Positions 22,646 through 35,503 of a stretch of 64,000 nt of DNA are shown here, piece by piece. The first letter of the stretch is position 1; the number at the start of each line of letters is the position of its first letter. Source of the DNA: Nelumbo lutea (taxonomy: Eukaryota > Streptophyta > Magnoliopsida > Proteales > Nelumbonaceae); contig JAKGHH010000002.1 in assembly GCA_022828595.1 (NCBI GenBank), positions 79,394,383 to 79,458,382 of the forward strand, given 5' to 3'. A program made the translations under genes and the position numbers. Below the pieces are notes generated by a model, which worked only from the letters and a program-made list of their open reading frames with translations, was not told the DNA's origin and did no database searches.

Positions 22646-24162
22646 CTCCATCAAATAAGGTTCATTGCCATTTTAGGTTAACCATTCTGTCTTGTATTTT
22701 TTGACCTATCATATCATGGACTCCAAGGTACCATAAAAGAGTCTTCCATTTTATGATAGGCCTCTCCCACCTCGGTCTATGACGTCCCTATCATCTCATG
22801 AAGCAATCCCATCGACTGGACCAACAAAATGGATAGCCCAATTTTATGGTGTGTCTCCACCCTCCAATACAACCATTCCCTATCTCATGAACTTATATTA
22901 ATCTGGTGGGAACAAGAAAAATAGTCCCTAGGTCTGGTTTAGGTCAAACCAAAGTGGCTCTCACTGACTTTAATAAAGTCAGATTCAAATGGGCCCAAAA
23001 CGGGCTAGGGTTCTACAAGGTTCCTCTTGGGAAGGAAACTTATCAGGGGCCCATCGAAAAGGGGAGATCATCCAATGATCTAAGGGCACCATGGAAATGA
23101 TGTGCATTCAACCATGGTGTTCGCGGAGAGCCACATACAATTAAACATGGGCCAAGCATTTATGGCCCATTAACGATCACATTTAGCACATCAAGCACAA
23201 CCACAAATTGATCCAATCAATCAAAAAGCTTGTAAAACTCTAACTAATTTAAGTTAACACACAATTAACCCATTAAAGGCCCATGAATCATCCAATAATT
23301 TCATCTAGGTATATGGGCTATACTGCAAAAAGTAGTTTCAGGCTACATAGCAGTTATGCTGAAATGGGCTAATGTTGCTTTAACATAACATAAATTGGGT
23401 TTTCAAGGTATGGTCGAACTGGTCCATGTGATGGGCCATCAAACCCTTGGCCCAAATCTGATTTTGAGCCACATAAAACGTGACCTATGGGGCTGTGATC
23501 AGACCCCATCGAACCATTGGTTCGGCCCAACTAGTTTGGACCAAACTAAGTCAAATTGGCCTAGCGTTTGGTGTCCAAAACATGCAACAATTCACAAGAA
23601 TTTGATCTGAATTTTTTAACAGCTGAATATTGACAATCAATCACAGAAAAAATAAATAATCTATGGCTGCAAGTGTGATGGTCCAAATCTGATCTGGACT
23701 AATTGCAAACCTGCAAAAAAATTGATAAAGCATATTGCAGTTCTTTTGGAAAATCTTTCATCTTCTTCTCCACGCACTCCAACATGTTTTCCAATGTAAA
23801 AAATAGAAAAGCCTAATTTTCTATTAATTACATTAGAATAAATCCTAATACATCTTTTTCTAAAAAACAAAAATAATTATTTATTGACCAATGATCAAAT
23901 AAATAATTCCTGGGTGTGCAGATCTTGGTGCCAATAAAGACTTCAGTCTCCATCACACAAACAGCCCATGAACCCTAGAAATAATAATAGAACAATTCTA
24001 AGATTATATCAGAATATAATGAAATTAATTTTAGATCAAATCACCCAAAAATTGAGAACCAATTTCTCATGAAACTACTAACTACACAAATCGGTTAGAA
24101 CAGTTATGCCAATTTTAGTTCTGTTTCAGATCTGGTTTATTTTGATTCAAGATTGAACCTTT
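22646..24162 (-). other. Copia leader, minus strand
   Basis: Leader of the element whose 5' LTR is at 24177-36143. It lacks the gag-proximal part, and its left edge joins copia X directly. No gene. Confidence 0.75.
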
Positions 24163-24175
24163 GGCTCTGATACCA
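24163..24175 (-). other. Primer-binding site (initiator tRNA-Met)
   Basis: The minus strand reads TGGTATCAGAGCC, a perfect match to the complement of the plant initiator tRNA-Met 3' end, separated from the LTR by one base. Confidence 0.88.
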
Positions 24176-25875
24176 CTGAAGGAAGGGGAAATCCATCATA
24201 TGGATGGCCAAACCATGCTAGAGGGCTGGGCAAATTTTCAAAAATTTTCTTTCACCCTTTCAAGAATCATATTCCTAATTTTAGAAAAGCTGCATTTGTC
24301 TAGGATCGTTCTTGCACCGAAACCAGACTAGATTTGAAACCAAAACAAAAGGAGAATTATACCTGATATGAATTCCACAAATGTAGCTTCCAAAGTGGTA
24401 TTTCACGCCCAAAGAGAGTTCCTAAACTAGCTTCCATTGAACATGGCGTAGCTTGAATTGAAGTCGGTTCAGCAACATAGTTTTTAGCAAAATTGTGATC
24501 CAACACCTTGGATGAAACAAGGGAGGTGAGCATCAATTGGTTCTGATATTTTTTTGCAAAAATCAGGAGTCAAAACTGATCAAGATCAGTCCAAGAACTG
24601 GAGGTCAAATTAGGGTTTCTAGGGCGGCAAGAGTAGAGAGAGATATCTGAGAGCAGAGTGATCTGGAGCAGATTTCAATCTCCTCTTTTCTTAGCCTTAA
24701 GGATTACCACTCCTAATTGAATTAGGAGGTTTCTAATACAAATCTTTATTTGGATTTGGACTCTTAAACTAGATAAGACTTATCCTCTTATCCTAATGGC
24801 TGATTCAGACCCATATCCAAACCCATATTCGTCCAAGTCACATGACTGCTTAAGCTTTCATGTGACCACTTGATTAATCCAAATAATCTTGGGCTTTTGG
24901 CCCATTAAGCAAGTGGCTCACGTCCCTAGGTAGTTGCTAGCCCATTTGGTTCAATTTGTATGGCGTGGGACCCGAACAATTACCCTACATAAGCCTATAT
25001 GGGTTTGGCCCAGCCTTTATGAAAAGGTCTTGCCGAATTCTCTATCAAGTATAGTGTACCTAGGGGTGGCAATTTTTCACCCGACCCATTGAACCCGCCC
25101 AACCCACCTAGAATCTAACCCGTCCAACCTGCCCATTTACTTGGCGGGTTGTGTGATCAACCCGTCACCCAACCCGCCCATTTAAATGGGTTGAGTTGGG
25201 TTGGGTTGTGGATAACTGTTGGGTTAACCATTACAAACATTAGTATTAATTTCTTAGCCTTTTTTTTATTTTCTTCATTTGAATTAAATAATTTATAATT
25301 AATGCATTAATTTTCTATTAATTATTGACTCAATTTAGTTTTGTCTTGAATCAACACACTTCATCCAACATAAATCCAAATCAATTTGACCCAAGTTTGG
25401 ACTAGTTCAACACGGTTTGACCCAATCCAACATATATTGATCGAGTTGACCCGAATTTGAAATGGGTCAGACAGGGTGGGGTCCAAACCGTAAACTGCCC
25501 CACTTGCTTTGCCTAGTTTGGATCATCCAAGTTGGTTTATATCCGTACTGATCCGAATTTGGCCCCTTCCGATTTACTTCTTTTGACCCACCTTGGGCCA
25601 ATTGGTTAGGCCCCAAACCCGTGCACAAACTTGATATGAGCAGACCTAAGTCAATCCACCATCTGGCTGAACCGGTTCGGTCTGGTCCAATAGGACTGAA
25701 TCGGTCCAATCGGGTTTTGTCCGACCGAACTGAACTAGTTAAGGTGGGGTCTAGTCCGACCGGACTAACTCAGATCTAAACGGTTCAACCAATCTTGAAC
25801 TTGATGTGATTACCTCGAAGACAATCCAATATCTAGTTCAAATTGGTCTGACCGGTTTGAACCTATGTGATTCAT

Positions 25876-27825
25876 TGAAAGAATGGTAGGATCCATCTAA
25901 TGGACGCCATAAAGGTTGCGGAATGGGTGGGCAAATTTCAAAAATTTCCTACCTTCTCCCAACTGGGAATCATATTCCCTAAATTTAGAATACAATATTC
26001 AAGGATCCTACTTGAACCATAATCAAACCAGATCTGTACCAAAAGATAAATGGGAGGAATATACCTGATCCGGAGAAGCAGTATCTCCCAAAGTTGGTGT
26101 TCACGCCCAAAGAATGCTCCAAGATCTGTTCCTGCTGAAGATGACACAGCTGTGGATGGAACAGAACCAGCAGGGTGCATCCTACACACTGGATCCTTCA
26201 CAAGAATCCTCTGGAAACACTGAACACTAAATCCTTTTAGTCTTGTTGCAAGACTAATGTCAAGAACAGATTTCTTGACTTTCTTTTTCTGCAAAAATCT
26301 AATCTTGCAAAAAAGATGGCAGCGGCAGGAGGAGAACTCTAAAGGCGAAAAGGCTGAACTGCCTTTTTCTTTTTCTGGAGTATGAATGAGATCCTATCTC
26401 AATTCGTAGGAGATATCCTATATCTCTTCAAGGTGGTTCAAAATTTGATATTTTCTCTTTCTTGGTTAGGGTTTTTCCTCCTTTCTTCTTGATTAAGAAT
26501 CCTCCTAATTAGGAGTTATCCCAATCCAAATCAGTATTTGGATAGGGTATAATCTTAATCCTATCTGGAGATAAAGTTAGCTTACTCCTGATCTTATCAG
26601 GAGGTTACCAGATTCAAATCTAATTTGAATTTGGTCTCCAAGAATGGATAAGGCTAAAGGCCCAATCCTTTTACTAACATTAATCTCAGATTCGCCCCAA
26701 GGATGGGTGATCATATCAGCCCACCTCGAAATGGGCTTCTGGCCCATTAAGTGTTCAGTGTCTAATTACTTTTCAATCTACTGCCCAGTTGGGCTTCTTT
26801 GTATGGCGTGGGACCCAAGCATTGATCTACACACCAGCCACATGGGTTCGGCCCAGCCTCTAAAACAAGGCCCAGCCGAATTCACTGAAAAACTCAATGA
26901 ACCCCTTGAGTCCATCATATGGACCCCATGGGCCCAACACTTACATTAAGTGGTCCCTGGGCCAAGCCATCTTATAAAAGCCTAGGGACTGTGGGCAGGT
27001 GCAAGATTAGCCCATCAGGTATTATCCTCAATGGTCTTACACTTAACCTCTCAGCCCTTAATGATCAAGCACTGCCCGACAAGAGAGGACCTCTCCCTCA
27101 GCTGCAAGGAACAATGCCGCACTCTCCTCTCACATGGATCCCGGGAATTAAAACCATTTGCAAACAATTCGAAACCGTACATATATATATAAATATATTA
27201 ATTTTGCAAAACAAAATTCCAATGATTGAAATCAACTGCCGGCAGTTTGGTTTCCATCAGAGAGAGTGCATTCCCGATCATTACCCTTTGTCCGACAAAG
27301 TGGCTGATTCTGTCACTATGATCACCCACTCAGATGAATTCTCAAACTGCCCCAACATACCCAGGTTTTGATCCCCGCTAAGGATCTCACTGATTGGCAT
27401 ATCAAAGGCAGCCTGATCCAACACCTAGTGAAATGTCATAATCGAGTCTAGGGGTCAGGTGTAACTTTCCAGTTTTGCCCATCTATCTCCAAGGTCTAGG
27501 GCAATACTGGAAATCTAGTCCGGTTCAAGGATTCAAGTAATCCCATACTGCATGTGCCTCGGGTCTTACCCTGATGGCTGAGACAGGCCATCCCAACACT
27601 TGGTGGCACACCAGCATTAGCCTTGGCAGGATAAATCTCCCCAGACTTATCCAACGGCTGTGAACATTTAAAACTAACACGAGTCTCTATAAATGTCTAG
27701 TTTTAGGGTTTTACACAGAATTAAACCAAACATTATGAATCAAACATGCACTTTATTTATTTCCACTAAATAACAAAAGTACATCAAATCAGATTGAAGC
27801 TAAGGGCATACAAAACTGTCTAACA
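25876..27825 (-). repeat. 3' LTR of the youngest copia (1950 bp)
   Basis: It starts TGAAAGAATGGTAGG and ends AACTGTCTAACA on the plus strand, preceded by TSD TTCAT and followed by the inverse PPT. It is full length and related to, but clearly different from, the LTRs at 16123 and 20326 (subfamily). Confidence 0.95.
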
Positions 27826-27837
27826 GCTCCCACTTGC
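27826..27837 (-). other. Polypurine tract
   Basis: The minus strand reads GCAAGTGGGAGC directly before the 3' LTR. Confidence 0.88.
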
Positions 27838-27839
27838 AC

Positions 27840-29480
27840 TTAGGTCCAATCTGATACAAGCCGGAGTCCCATACTTTCCACGTGTTTCTCAAACACCTTC
27901 TGTGTCAGTGGCTTAGTCAATGGGTCTGCCACATTATCCGCTGATGCTACCTTCTGAATCAGGACGTCCCTTCTTCTCCCGCAGTACATGGTACTTTCTC
28001 TCGATGTGCTTCGACTTCGAGTGAGCCCGAGGCTCTTTAGCCTGGGCGATCGCTCCATTGTTGTCACACAACAACGGGATGGGAGATGTGCTGGATGGAA
28101 TCGCTCCCAATTCGTGTATGAACTTCTTCATCCACACGGCTTCCTTGGCAGCTTCACTTGTGGCAATGTACTCGGCCTCGGTTGTGGAGTCTGCAGTGGA
28201 CCCCTGTTTGCTGCTTTTCCAGCAAACAGCACAGGATCCTATCGTGAAAACATACCCAGATGTAGACTTTCTATCATCTGGATCCGACTGGAAATCGGCA
28301 TCGGTATACCCTAGCACTTGCAGTGAACTACCATCGAATACAAGACAAAACTCTTTTGTCCTTCGAAGGTATTTGAGTATGTTCTACATAGTAGTCCAAT
28401 GCTCCTGCCCTGGGTTTGCCTGGAATCTGCTTACCACACTCACCGCCTGAGCAATGTCAGGGCGAGTGCACAGCATGGCATACATGATGCTCCCTACGGC
28501 TGAGGCATAAGGAATGTCTCTCATGCTCTCAATCTCCTCAGAAGTCTTGGGAGACATCTTCTTGGAGAGAGTGACTCCGTGCCTAAAAGGAACGTTTCCT
28601 TTCTTGGAGTTCTCCATGCTGTACCTCTTGACAATTTTGTCAATATAAGCAGCCTGGGATAATCCAATTATTCGCTTCGATCTATCTCTATAGAGTCGAA
28701 GACCCAGTATGTATGAAGCTTCTCCAAGATCTTTCATGGAGAACTACTGTGATAGCCATACCTTGACTGAAGTCAACATTCCTACATCATTCCCAATGAG
28801 TAGGATATCGTCCACGTACAACACCAAAAAGGTGATCTTATCCCCACTGGACTTCCTGTAAACACAGGGCTCATCCGGATTCTGCTCCAAGTCAAATGTT
28901 TTGACTGCAGAATCAAAACGGATGTTCTAACTCCTAGAAGCCTGCTTAAGTCCATATATGGATCTATTAAGTTTACATACCATGTGTTCCTGACCAGCAG
29001 CAATGAAGCCTTGCGGCTGCTGCATGTAGATATCTTCACTAAGATCTCCATTTAGGAACGCGGTTTTGACATCCATTTGCCAAATCTCATAGTCATGGTA
29101 CGCTGCTACAGCTAGCAGGATCCTAATGGATTTAAGCATGGCCACGGGCGAAAAGGTTTCCTCATAGTCGATGCTTTCTTTCTGAGTATACCCTTTCACC
29201 ACCAAGCGAGCTTTAAAGGTCTCAATCCTGCCATCGGGGCCCTTCTTCCTCTTGTAGATCCATTTGCAACCAATTGCTTTTACCCCGGGGGGCAGATCCA
29301 CTAGAGTCCAGACTCCATTGGTCTCCATTGAGTCCATTTCAGCCCTCATGGCCTCCACCCACTTCTGGGAGTCTATGTCTAACATAGCTTCCGCGTAAGT
29401 CACGGGATCCTCTTCACTAGTCAAGGTTTCCACCAGGTAACTATCCTGATCATAACCATATTGGACTGGTGGTCTGGATA
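27840..29480 (-). pseudogene. Copia RT and RNase H, few stops
   Basis: On the minus strand RT begins near [20 protein letters not shown] and [34 protein letters not shown] and [11 protein letters not shown] follow, then catalytic YVDD at 28807-28818 and YTDADFQSDPDDRKSTSGY, TTEAEYIATSEAAKEAVW, LLCDNNGAIA and KSKHIERKYHV of RNase H. Stops are seen at SRS*NIRF (about 28925), LSQ*FSMKD (about 28740) and TM*NILKYL (about 28382). A short deletion near 27975 causes a frameshift just before GDVLIQKVAS. The end is TAA at 27840-27842. Catalytic residues of RT and RH are retained. Confidence 0.93.
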
Positions 29481-30600
29481 CCCGGGTGGTTCTTCTAGGT
29501 TGGTAATTACCTGGAATTTGTGGGACATCTCCCACTGCTCCTGAGCTCTCCTCATCAAGAACTATTTCCTGACGATGGGTGTCCAGGATGTAATCAGATT
29601 CTAAGAACTGGGCGTTTCGACTACAGAACACTTTCTGCTCACTCGGGTCATAGAATAGATAACCCACCGAATCCTTTGGGTAGCCTATAAACAGGCAACG
29701 ACTGGTTTTAGATTCCAACTTGTCCGCACTTGTTCTTTTAACGTGTGCAGGACAACCCCAAATCTTCAAGTGTCTTACACTTGGCTTCCTTCCGGTCCAA
29801 AGTTCATATGGAGTTTTCGGAACTGATTTGGTTGGAACCCGATTCAGCACGTAGATAGCAGTCTCTAATGCGTATCCCCAAAAGGATGTGGGTAATTGTG
29901 AGCGTACGAGAAGTGACCGGACCATGTCTAACAAGGTCCTATTCCTCCTCTCTGAAACACCGTTGAGTTGAGGTGTAGCAGGAGGAGCTAATTGTGACAC
30001 TATCCCATTGGCCTTTAAGTAGTCCCTGAATTCGTCAGAGAGATACTCGCCACCTCAATCTGATCAAAGGGCCTTAATTTCTCTCCCTAACTGTTTCTCG
30101 ACTTCTTGTCTGAACTCTTTGAACTTTTCAAATGATTCAGACTTATGTTTCATTAGGTACACGTAACCATATCGTGAAAAATCATCTGAAAAGGTGATGA
30201 AGTACACGTGTTGGTTCCGTGTCCTAACACTCAGGGGACCACATACATCAGTATGTATTAGGTCAAGTGTGCCTTCAGATCTTTCAGGCTTACCGTCAAA
30301 TGGCCGCTTAGACATCTTACCTTGAAGGCAAGGTTCACAAGTGGGAAGATTTTCTACGGTTAGAAAATCCAAAGGACCATCCTTTACCAGCCTTGTGATT
30401 CAGTCAATACCGATATGGCCAAGTCGGTAATGCCAGAGGCACGTGGGACTTACTGTATCACGATTCCTTTTCTTGGGATTTTTGACCGACGTATTTTTGG
30501 TTAAGTTAGTTTCCAGAGAAGGATGTAGAACATAGAAACCGTTCTCTAGTTCCCCGCATGCGATGAATTTATTATTCCGTTTAACAGTAATCATATTACT
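29481..30600 (-). pseudogene. Copia integrase
   Basis: On the minus strand it reads ENGFYVLHPSLETN and LWHYRLGHIG (zinc-binding His pair), CEPCLQGK (Cys pair), DVCGPLSVRTRNQHVYFITF (first Asp), SD then a stop then GGEY (second Asp), [16 protein letters not shown] (catalytic Glu), then [19 protein letters not shown] and [20 protein letters not shown]. Two TGA stops, at 30397-30399 and 30061-30063, both sit where related copies have Arg codons, consistent with CGA to TGA changes. Otherwise the domain is intact, with 357 codons open (28927-30000). Confidence 0.92.
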
Positions 30601-31698
30601 AAAATAAACAGTATATCCATCAGCACACAGTTTTGAAACAGAAATTAAATTTCTTCTCAAGTTCTGTACATAAAGACAATCTTTAAGTACAAGCATTCCT
30701 TCTTTAAAAACTAATTCTACGGTTCCTATTGCCGCTGCTACAACACTTGCAGTTGTTCCCAAGAATAATGTCACTTCACCTTCACTCAACCTTCTGCTAA
30801 CTTTGAACCCCTGCAGTGAGTTACACGCATGAGTTGAAGCCCCGGAGTCAACACACCAGGACACAGAAGTAACTAACATGTTAGTTTCTATGACACAAGT
30901 TTCGATGTTACCTTTTTTAGATTCCAGGTAGGCAGGACAATTCCTCTTCCAGTGGCCGGTCTGCTTGCAGAAGTGACAGACATCAGATGCCTTGTTCTTC
31001 TTCTGCTTCTTAGGATTGGCAGCCTTCTTCTGAGGCTTCTTTGCCATTCTCTTTTTCTTGCCCAATTTGTTAGCTTCAGCAAGCATAACTACAGGCTCAT
31101 CCTTCTTGAGTAGATCCTCGGCTCTCTGCAACATATTGCTGAGTTCCTGGATGCTGACATTCAGCTTATTCATATTGTAGTTCATTGTGAACACATTGAA
31201 GGAAGAGGGCAAAGAATTGAGGATGGCATCCACTTGCGTGCCAAGATCTAGCCCGGATCCAAGAGCTTCAAGTTCGTTAATGTAACCCATCATCCGAAGA
31301 CAATGGTCATGAACTTTCTGCCCTTTGGTCATCTGCGCGGTCATGAACAATTTCAGGACCTTCTGTCGAGTAGAACGGTTCTGCTCTTCATACATTGTTC
31401 TTAGACTGTCCAATATGTCCTTGGCTAGTTCGATCTGATCGAACTACCTCTGTATTGAGTTGTCTAATGAGGCAACGACAAAGCAGCGGGCTAGGGAGTT
31501 CTTATCCTCCCACTCTTGGTAGTCCCTTCTACGGGCCTCAGAAGCCCTATCACCCGGACATTCCGGGGCAGGATTTTTCACTACCTTGTCTAACATTTCG
31601 GAAGTTAGGACCAGCATAAGATTTCTGTACCAGTTGGCATAGTTTGGGCCCTTTAGCTTGTTATCGTCTAGAAGCTTTGCAAATTGACCGTTTGCCAT
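30601..31698 (-). pseudogene. Copia gag and protease
   Basis: The minus-strand ATG at 31698 starts MANGQFAKLLDDNKLKGPNY. A single TAG (31444-31446) interrupts gag after LDNSIQR; the same frame then continues for 337 codons. It contains SLRTMYEEQNRSTRQKVLKL, KVHDHCLRMMGYINELEALG, a Lys-rich linker and an intact CX2CX4HX4C zinc knuckle (CHFCKQTGHWKRNC, 30937-30978). The protease follows with DSGAS (30835-30849) and LRRNLISVSKLCADGY. The start is chosen because related gag copies begin MA(H/N)G at the same place. Confidence 0.92.
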
Positions 31699-33471
31699 TT
31701 TCTGATAAAATAGCAAAATCATTAGTCCACAACCTTAGTTTGATTAATGTTACCTACATAGATATGGCTTTTAATCTATGTTCCATTCCCATTTGTTCAT
31801 CTCTGAGATTTCCCTCCTTTCTCAGTGACGGAGATGACGAGATGTCTATGGAAATGTGGGAAATCACATGGGGTGCATGAAGCCAACTGTTTCAGCTGCA
31901 TAACCCCACCACCTTTCTGTGACGGATCATATCCACTCATCAAATGAGTTTCCCTTTGGCCTCTGTCAGACAAGGTTCAGAGCCATTTTCAGGTAAACCT
32001 TTCTGTCCAGTGAGTGCTTACCCATCATATTCAGGTTGCACCAAGGTACCATGAGAGAGTTCCCATTTTCTGGTGAAGCCCCTCCCACATCGGTCTATGA
32101 TGCCCCTATCATCTTATGAAACACTCTAATAGATCCAACAGCAAATGGATAGCCCAATTTTATGGTGCGTTTCCTCATTACTGAAGGACCCATTATTGTG
32201 CTAATGATGGAAGGCCTTTAGAGAGTCCATCATATGGGTCTCCCTATCACATGCATTCATATTTGCTAGAGGGAACAAAAACGCCCTCGTTTTAATTTAG
32301 GTCAAACCAGAGTGGCTCCCACTGACTTTCATAAAGTCAGATTTCTGGTGGGCCTTAATCGGCTAGGAGTTCCGTACGCATCCCTTTTTAGGGTTGTGGG
32401 GCCCACCAAGCAAAGAGGGTCATCCAATGACCTTGAAGGACACTATGGCAATGATGTACATTTAACCATGGTGTGCGCAAGAGCCACTAACGAGTCTTCA
32501 TGGGCCAAGTACTTATGGCCCATGGTCGCAACACATCAAACATCCAAACATCACATGTAAAGGAGGAATTGATCCAATCAATTAACTGCTGTAAAGCCCA
32601 TTGAACAGCCCATTTAAAATCTAAGTCATTAACAATTAATGACCACTAGGTGTATGGGCTGAATCGCAGATAGCAGTTCGGCCCATACAGCTTATCTCAC
32701 AGTAATGGGCCTTTTGCAGTTTTAACCCTTTAAAACTGGGCTTTACAGGTGGGCCGAATTAATCCTTGTAATTGAACATCAGATTTGGAACAGCAAGTGT
32801 GAGAAAAACAGACTGAAAAACAGTCCCTATCGAACCCCAGATTCGGTCCAAACAGCTTTGGTCCAATCTAGTCCGAGAGGATCCAAAACTGATTTTCAAT
32901 TCAAGAATTAATTCATGAAAGATCTGAAATTAATAATCTTGATTTCAAACAATCACAAATCAAACTATGGACTGTTTGCACCACCTGCAAAATAGAGGTT
33001 GATCACAAGGGTTGCAGTTTCACAAACTGCAAATCGCAGAAAGCGATTTCTCCAACTGCAAACCTCCAGCGCCGCCTTCTTCTTCCTTCTTCTTTAATCA
33101 AGAAAAATAACAGAAATCCTATTTCTATTAATTACATTCTTGATCAAATCCTATACATTCAGTCTAAAAATAAAAAAAAAATTATTTACAAACCGAATAT
33201 AAATAAATAGAAAGAAAAAAGTGCGCAGACTATCTGCGCCAAATCTGCACTGCAATCTCCAGGTTCGAACAGTCCATTAAATCAAAATAAATAAAGAACA
33301 GTTCTAAATAAATTTTGGATTTAATAAAAATAAATTTCAGATCAATCGCCCTTAACAAGAAACAGTTTCTTGAAATAAAGAAAACAATCTGCGCAAATCT
33401 TGAAAGAACACCTTTTATCCATCTGCGCAGGGTCAGATCTGATTTTCTTTTGGTTCAAGATTCGAACCTAT
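31699..33471 (-). other. Copia leader of the youngest element
   Basis: 1.77 kb between PBS and gag ATG, without a supported ORF. It shares ordered blocks with three other leaders in the window, so it is a fixed part of this family. Confidence 0.8.
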
Positions 33472-33484
33472 GGCTCTGATACCA
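33472..33484 (-). other. Primer-binding site (initiator tRNA-Met)
   Basis: The minus strand reads TGGTATCAGAGCC, one base from the LTR end. Confidence 0.92.
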
Positions 33485-33485
33485 C

Positions 33486-34982
33486 TGAAAGAATGGTAGG
33501 ATCCATCTAATGGACGCCATAAAGGTTGCGGAATGGGTGGGCGAATTTCAAAAGTTTCCTACCTTCTCCCAACTGGGAATCATATTCCCTAAATTTAGAA
33601 TACAATATTCAAGGATCCTACTTGAACCATAATCAAACCAGATCTGTACCAAAAGATAAATGGGAGGAATATACCTGATCCGGAGAAGCAGTATCTCCCA
33701 AAGTTGGTGTTCACGCCCAAAGAATGCTCCAAGATCCGTTCCTGCTGAAGATGACACAGCTGTGGATGGAACAGAACCAGCAGGGTGCGTCCTACACACT
33801 GGATCCTTCACAAGAATCCTCTGGAAACACTGTACACTAAATCCTTTTAGTCTTGTTGCAAGACTAATGTCAAGAACAAATTTCTTGACTTTCTTTTTTC
33901 TGCAAAGATCTAATCTTGCAAAAAAGATGGCGGCGGCAGGAGGAGAACTCTAAAGGCGAAAAGGCTGAACTGCCTTTTTCTTTTTCTGGAGTATGAATGA
34001 GATCCTATCTCAATTCGCAGGAGATATCCTATATCTCTTCAAGGTGGTTCGAAATCTGATATTTTCTCTTTCTTGGTTAGGGTTTTTCCTCCTTTCTTCT
34101 TGATTAAGAATCCTCCTAATTAGGAGTTATCCCAATCCAAATCAGTATTTGGATAGGGGATAATCTTAATCCCATCAGGTATTATCCTCAATGGTCTTAC
34201 ACTTAACCTCTCAGCCCTTAATGATCAAGCACTGCCCGACAAGAGAGGACCTCTCCCTCGGCTGCAAGGAACAATGCCACACTCTCCTCTCACATTGATC
34301 CTGGGAATTAAAACCATTTGCAAACAATTCAAAACCGTACATATATATATAAATATATTAATTTTGCAAAACAAAATTCCAATGATTGAAATCAACTGCC
34401 GGCAGTTTGGTTTCCATCAGAGAGAGTGCATTCCCGATCATTACCCTTTGTCCGACAAAGTGGCTGATTCTGTCACTATGACCCACTCAGATGAATTCTC
34501 AAACTGCCCCAACATACCCAGGTTTTGATCCCCGCTAAGGATCTCACTGATTGGCATATCAAAGGCAGCCTGATCCAACACCTAGTGAAATGTCATAATC
34601 GAGTCTAGGGGTCAGGTGTAACTTTCCAGTTTTGCCCATCTATCTCCAAGGTCCAGGGCAATACTGGAAATCTGGTCCGGTTCAAGGATTCAAGTAATCC
34701 CATACTGCATGTGCCTCGGGTCTTACCCTGATGGATGAGACAGGCCATCCCAACACTTGGTGGCACACCAGCATCAGCCTTGGCAGGATAAATCTCCCCA
34801 GACTTATCCAACGGCTGTGAACATTTAAAACTAACACGAGTCTCTATAAATGTCCAGTTTTAGGGTTTTACACAGAATTAAACCAAACAATATGAATCAA
34901 ACATGCACTTTATTTATTTCCACTAAATAACAAAAGTACATCAAATCAGATTGAAGCTAAGGGCATACAAAACTGTCTAACA
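33486..34982 (-). repeat. 5' LTR of the youngest copia, internally deleted
   Basis: 1497 bp. It matches the 3' LTR closely except that the segment corresponding to about 26561-27011 is absent; AATCTTAATC runs straight into CCATCAGGTATT. A 4-bp deletion (ATCA missing in CTATGACCCAC) is also seen near 34480. It is followed by TSD TTCAT. Confidence 0.95.
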
Positions 34983-35493
34983 TTCATCAAATCTGAAACC
35001 CGAACATAGTTAAATGGATTTGGTGCTTGTATAAAAATAACATGCATATAATGTGATTTGAACCTTCACCACTTGTGTAAATATCAACTACTAATTTTAT
35101 ATAACTGGGTCATTAATGGGTTGGTGGGTTAAATGGGTTGGGTTGAAACCGAACCCAAACCAAACCTAACACAACCCACCCAATTGCCACCACAAAATTG
35201 TACCCCTGAGTCCATCAGTATGGGCTCTTATGGGCCCAAAATTTACATTAAACGTTCATTGAGTCTAGCAATCCTATGAAGGCCCAAGGACAATGGACTT
35301 GAGTAGGATATATCCCATCAGGTAAACAACCCTAAATGGTCTCTTACACTTAACCTCTCAACCCATAATGATTATACACTACCTGATAGGGAAAGATCTC
35401 TCCCCTAGCTACAAGGTGCAGTGTCGCACTCTCTACTCGGATGGGTCTCAAGAATTAAAACCTTTTGTAAACCTTTTTCTTAAAACATAATAT

Positions 35494-35503
<10 letters not shown>

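Larger units (their letters stand above)
25876..34982 (-). mobile_element. Youngest element: near-complete 9.1-kb copia
   Basis: It has a 5-bp TSD TTCAT (25871-25875 and 34983-34987), TG...CA LTR ends, a PBS at 33472-33484, a PPT at 27826-27837, a gag-pol of about 3.9 kb in nearly one frame and a 1.77-kb leader. In the first about 675 bp the two LTRs differ at about 12 positions, mostly transitions. The 5' LTR (33486-34982, 1497 bp) lacks about 451 bp present in the 3' LTR (25876-27825, 1950 bp). Gag-pol has about six in-frame stops and one frameshift, so it is recently inactivated. It inserted into the hAT-like element. Confidence 0.96.
25061..35196. mobile_element. hAT-like non-autonomous DNA transposon, split by copia
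   Basis: The left end TAGGGGTGGCAATT and the right end (inverse TTTGTGGTGGCAATT) form imperfect terminal inverted repeats of the hAT type. They are flanked by 8-bp duplications AGTGTACC (25053-25060) and ATTGTACC (35197-35204) with one mismatch. Other LTR copies show the uninterrupted site (AGTGAACCCCTGAG near 21200). Subterminal parts are rich in GGGTTGGGTT and its inverse, a common feature of plant hAT derivatives. Without the copia insertion it is about 1.02 kb and encodes no transposase. Confidence 0.8.

Noticed and set aside
26644..27371. 101- and 150-codon plus-strand ORFs
   Set aside because: They lie inside the 3' LTR of a minus-strand copia; the counterpart in the 5' LTR is deleted or frameshifted, so they are chance frames.
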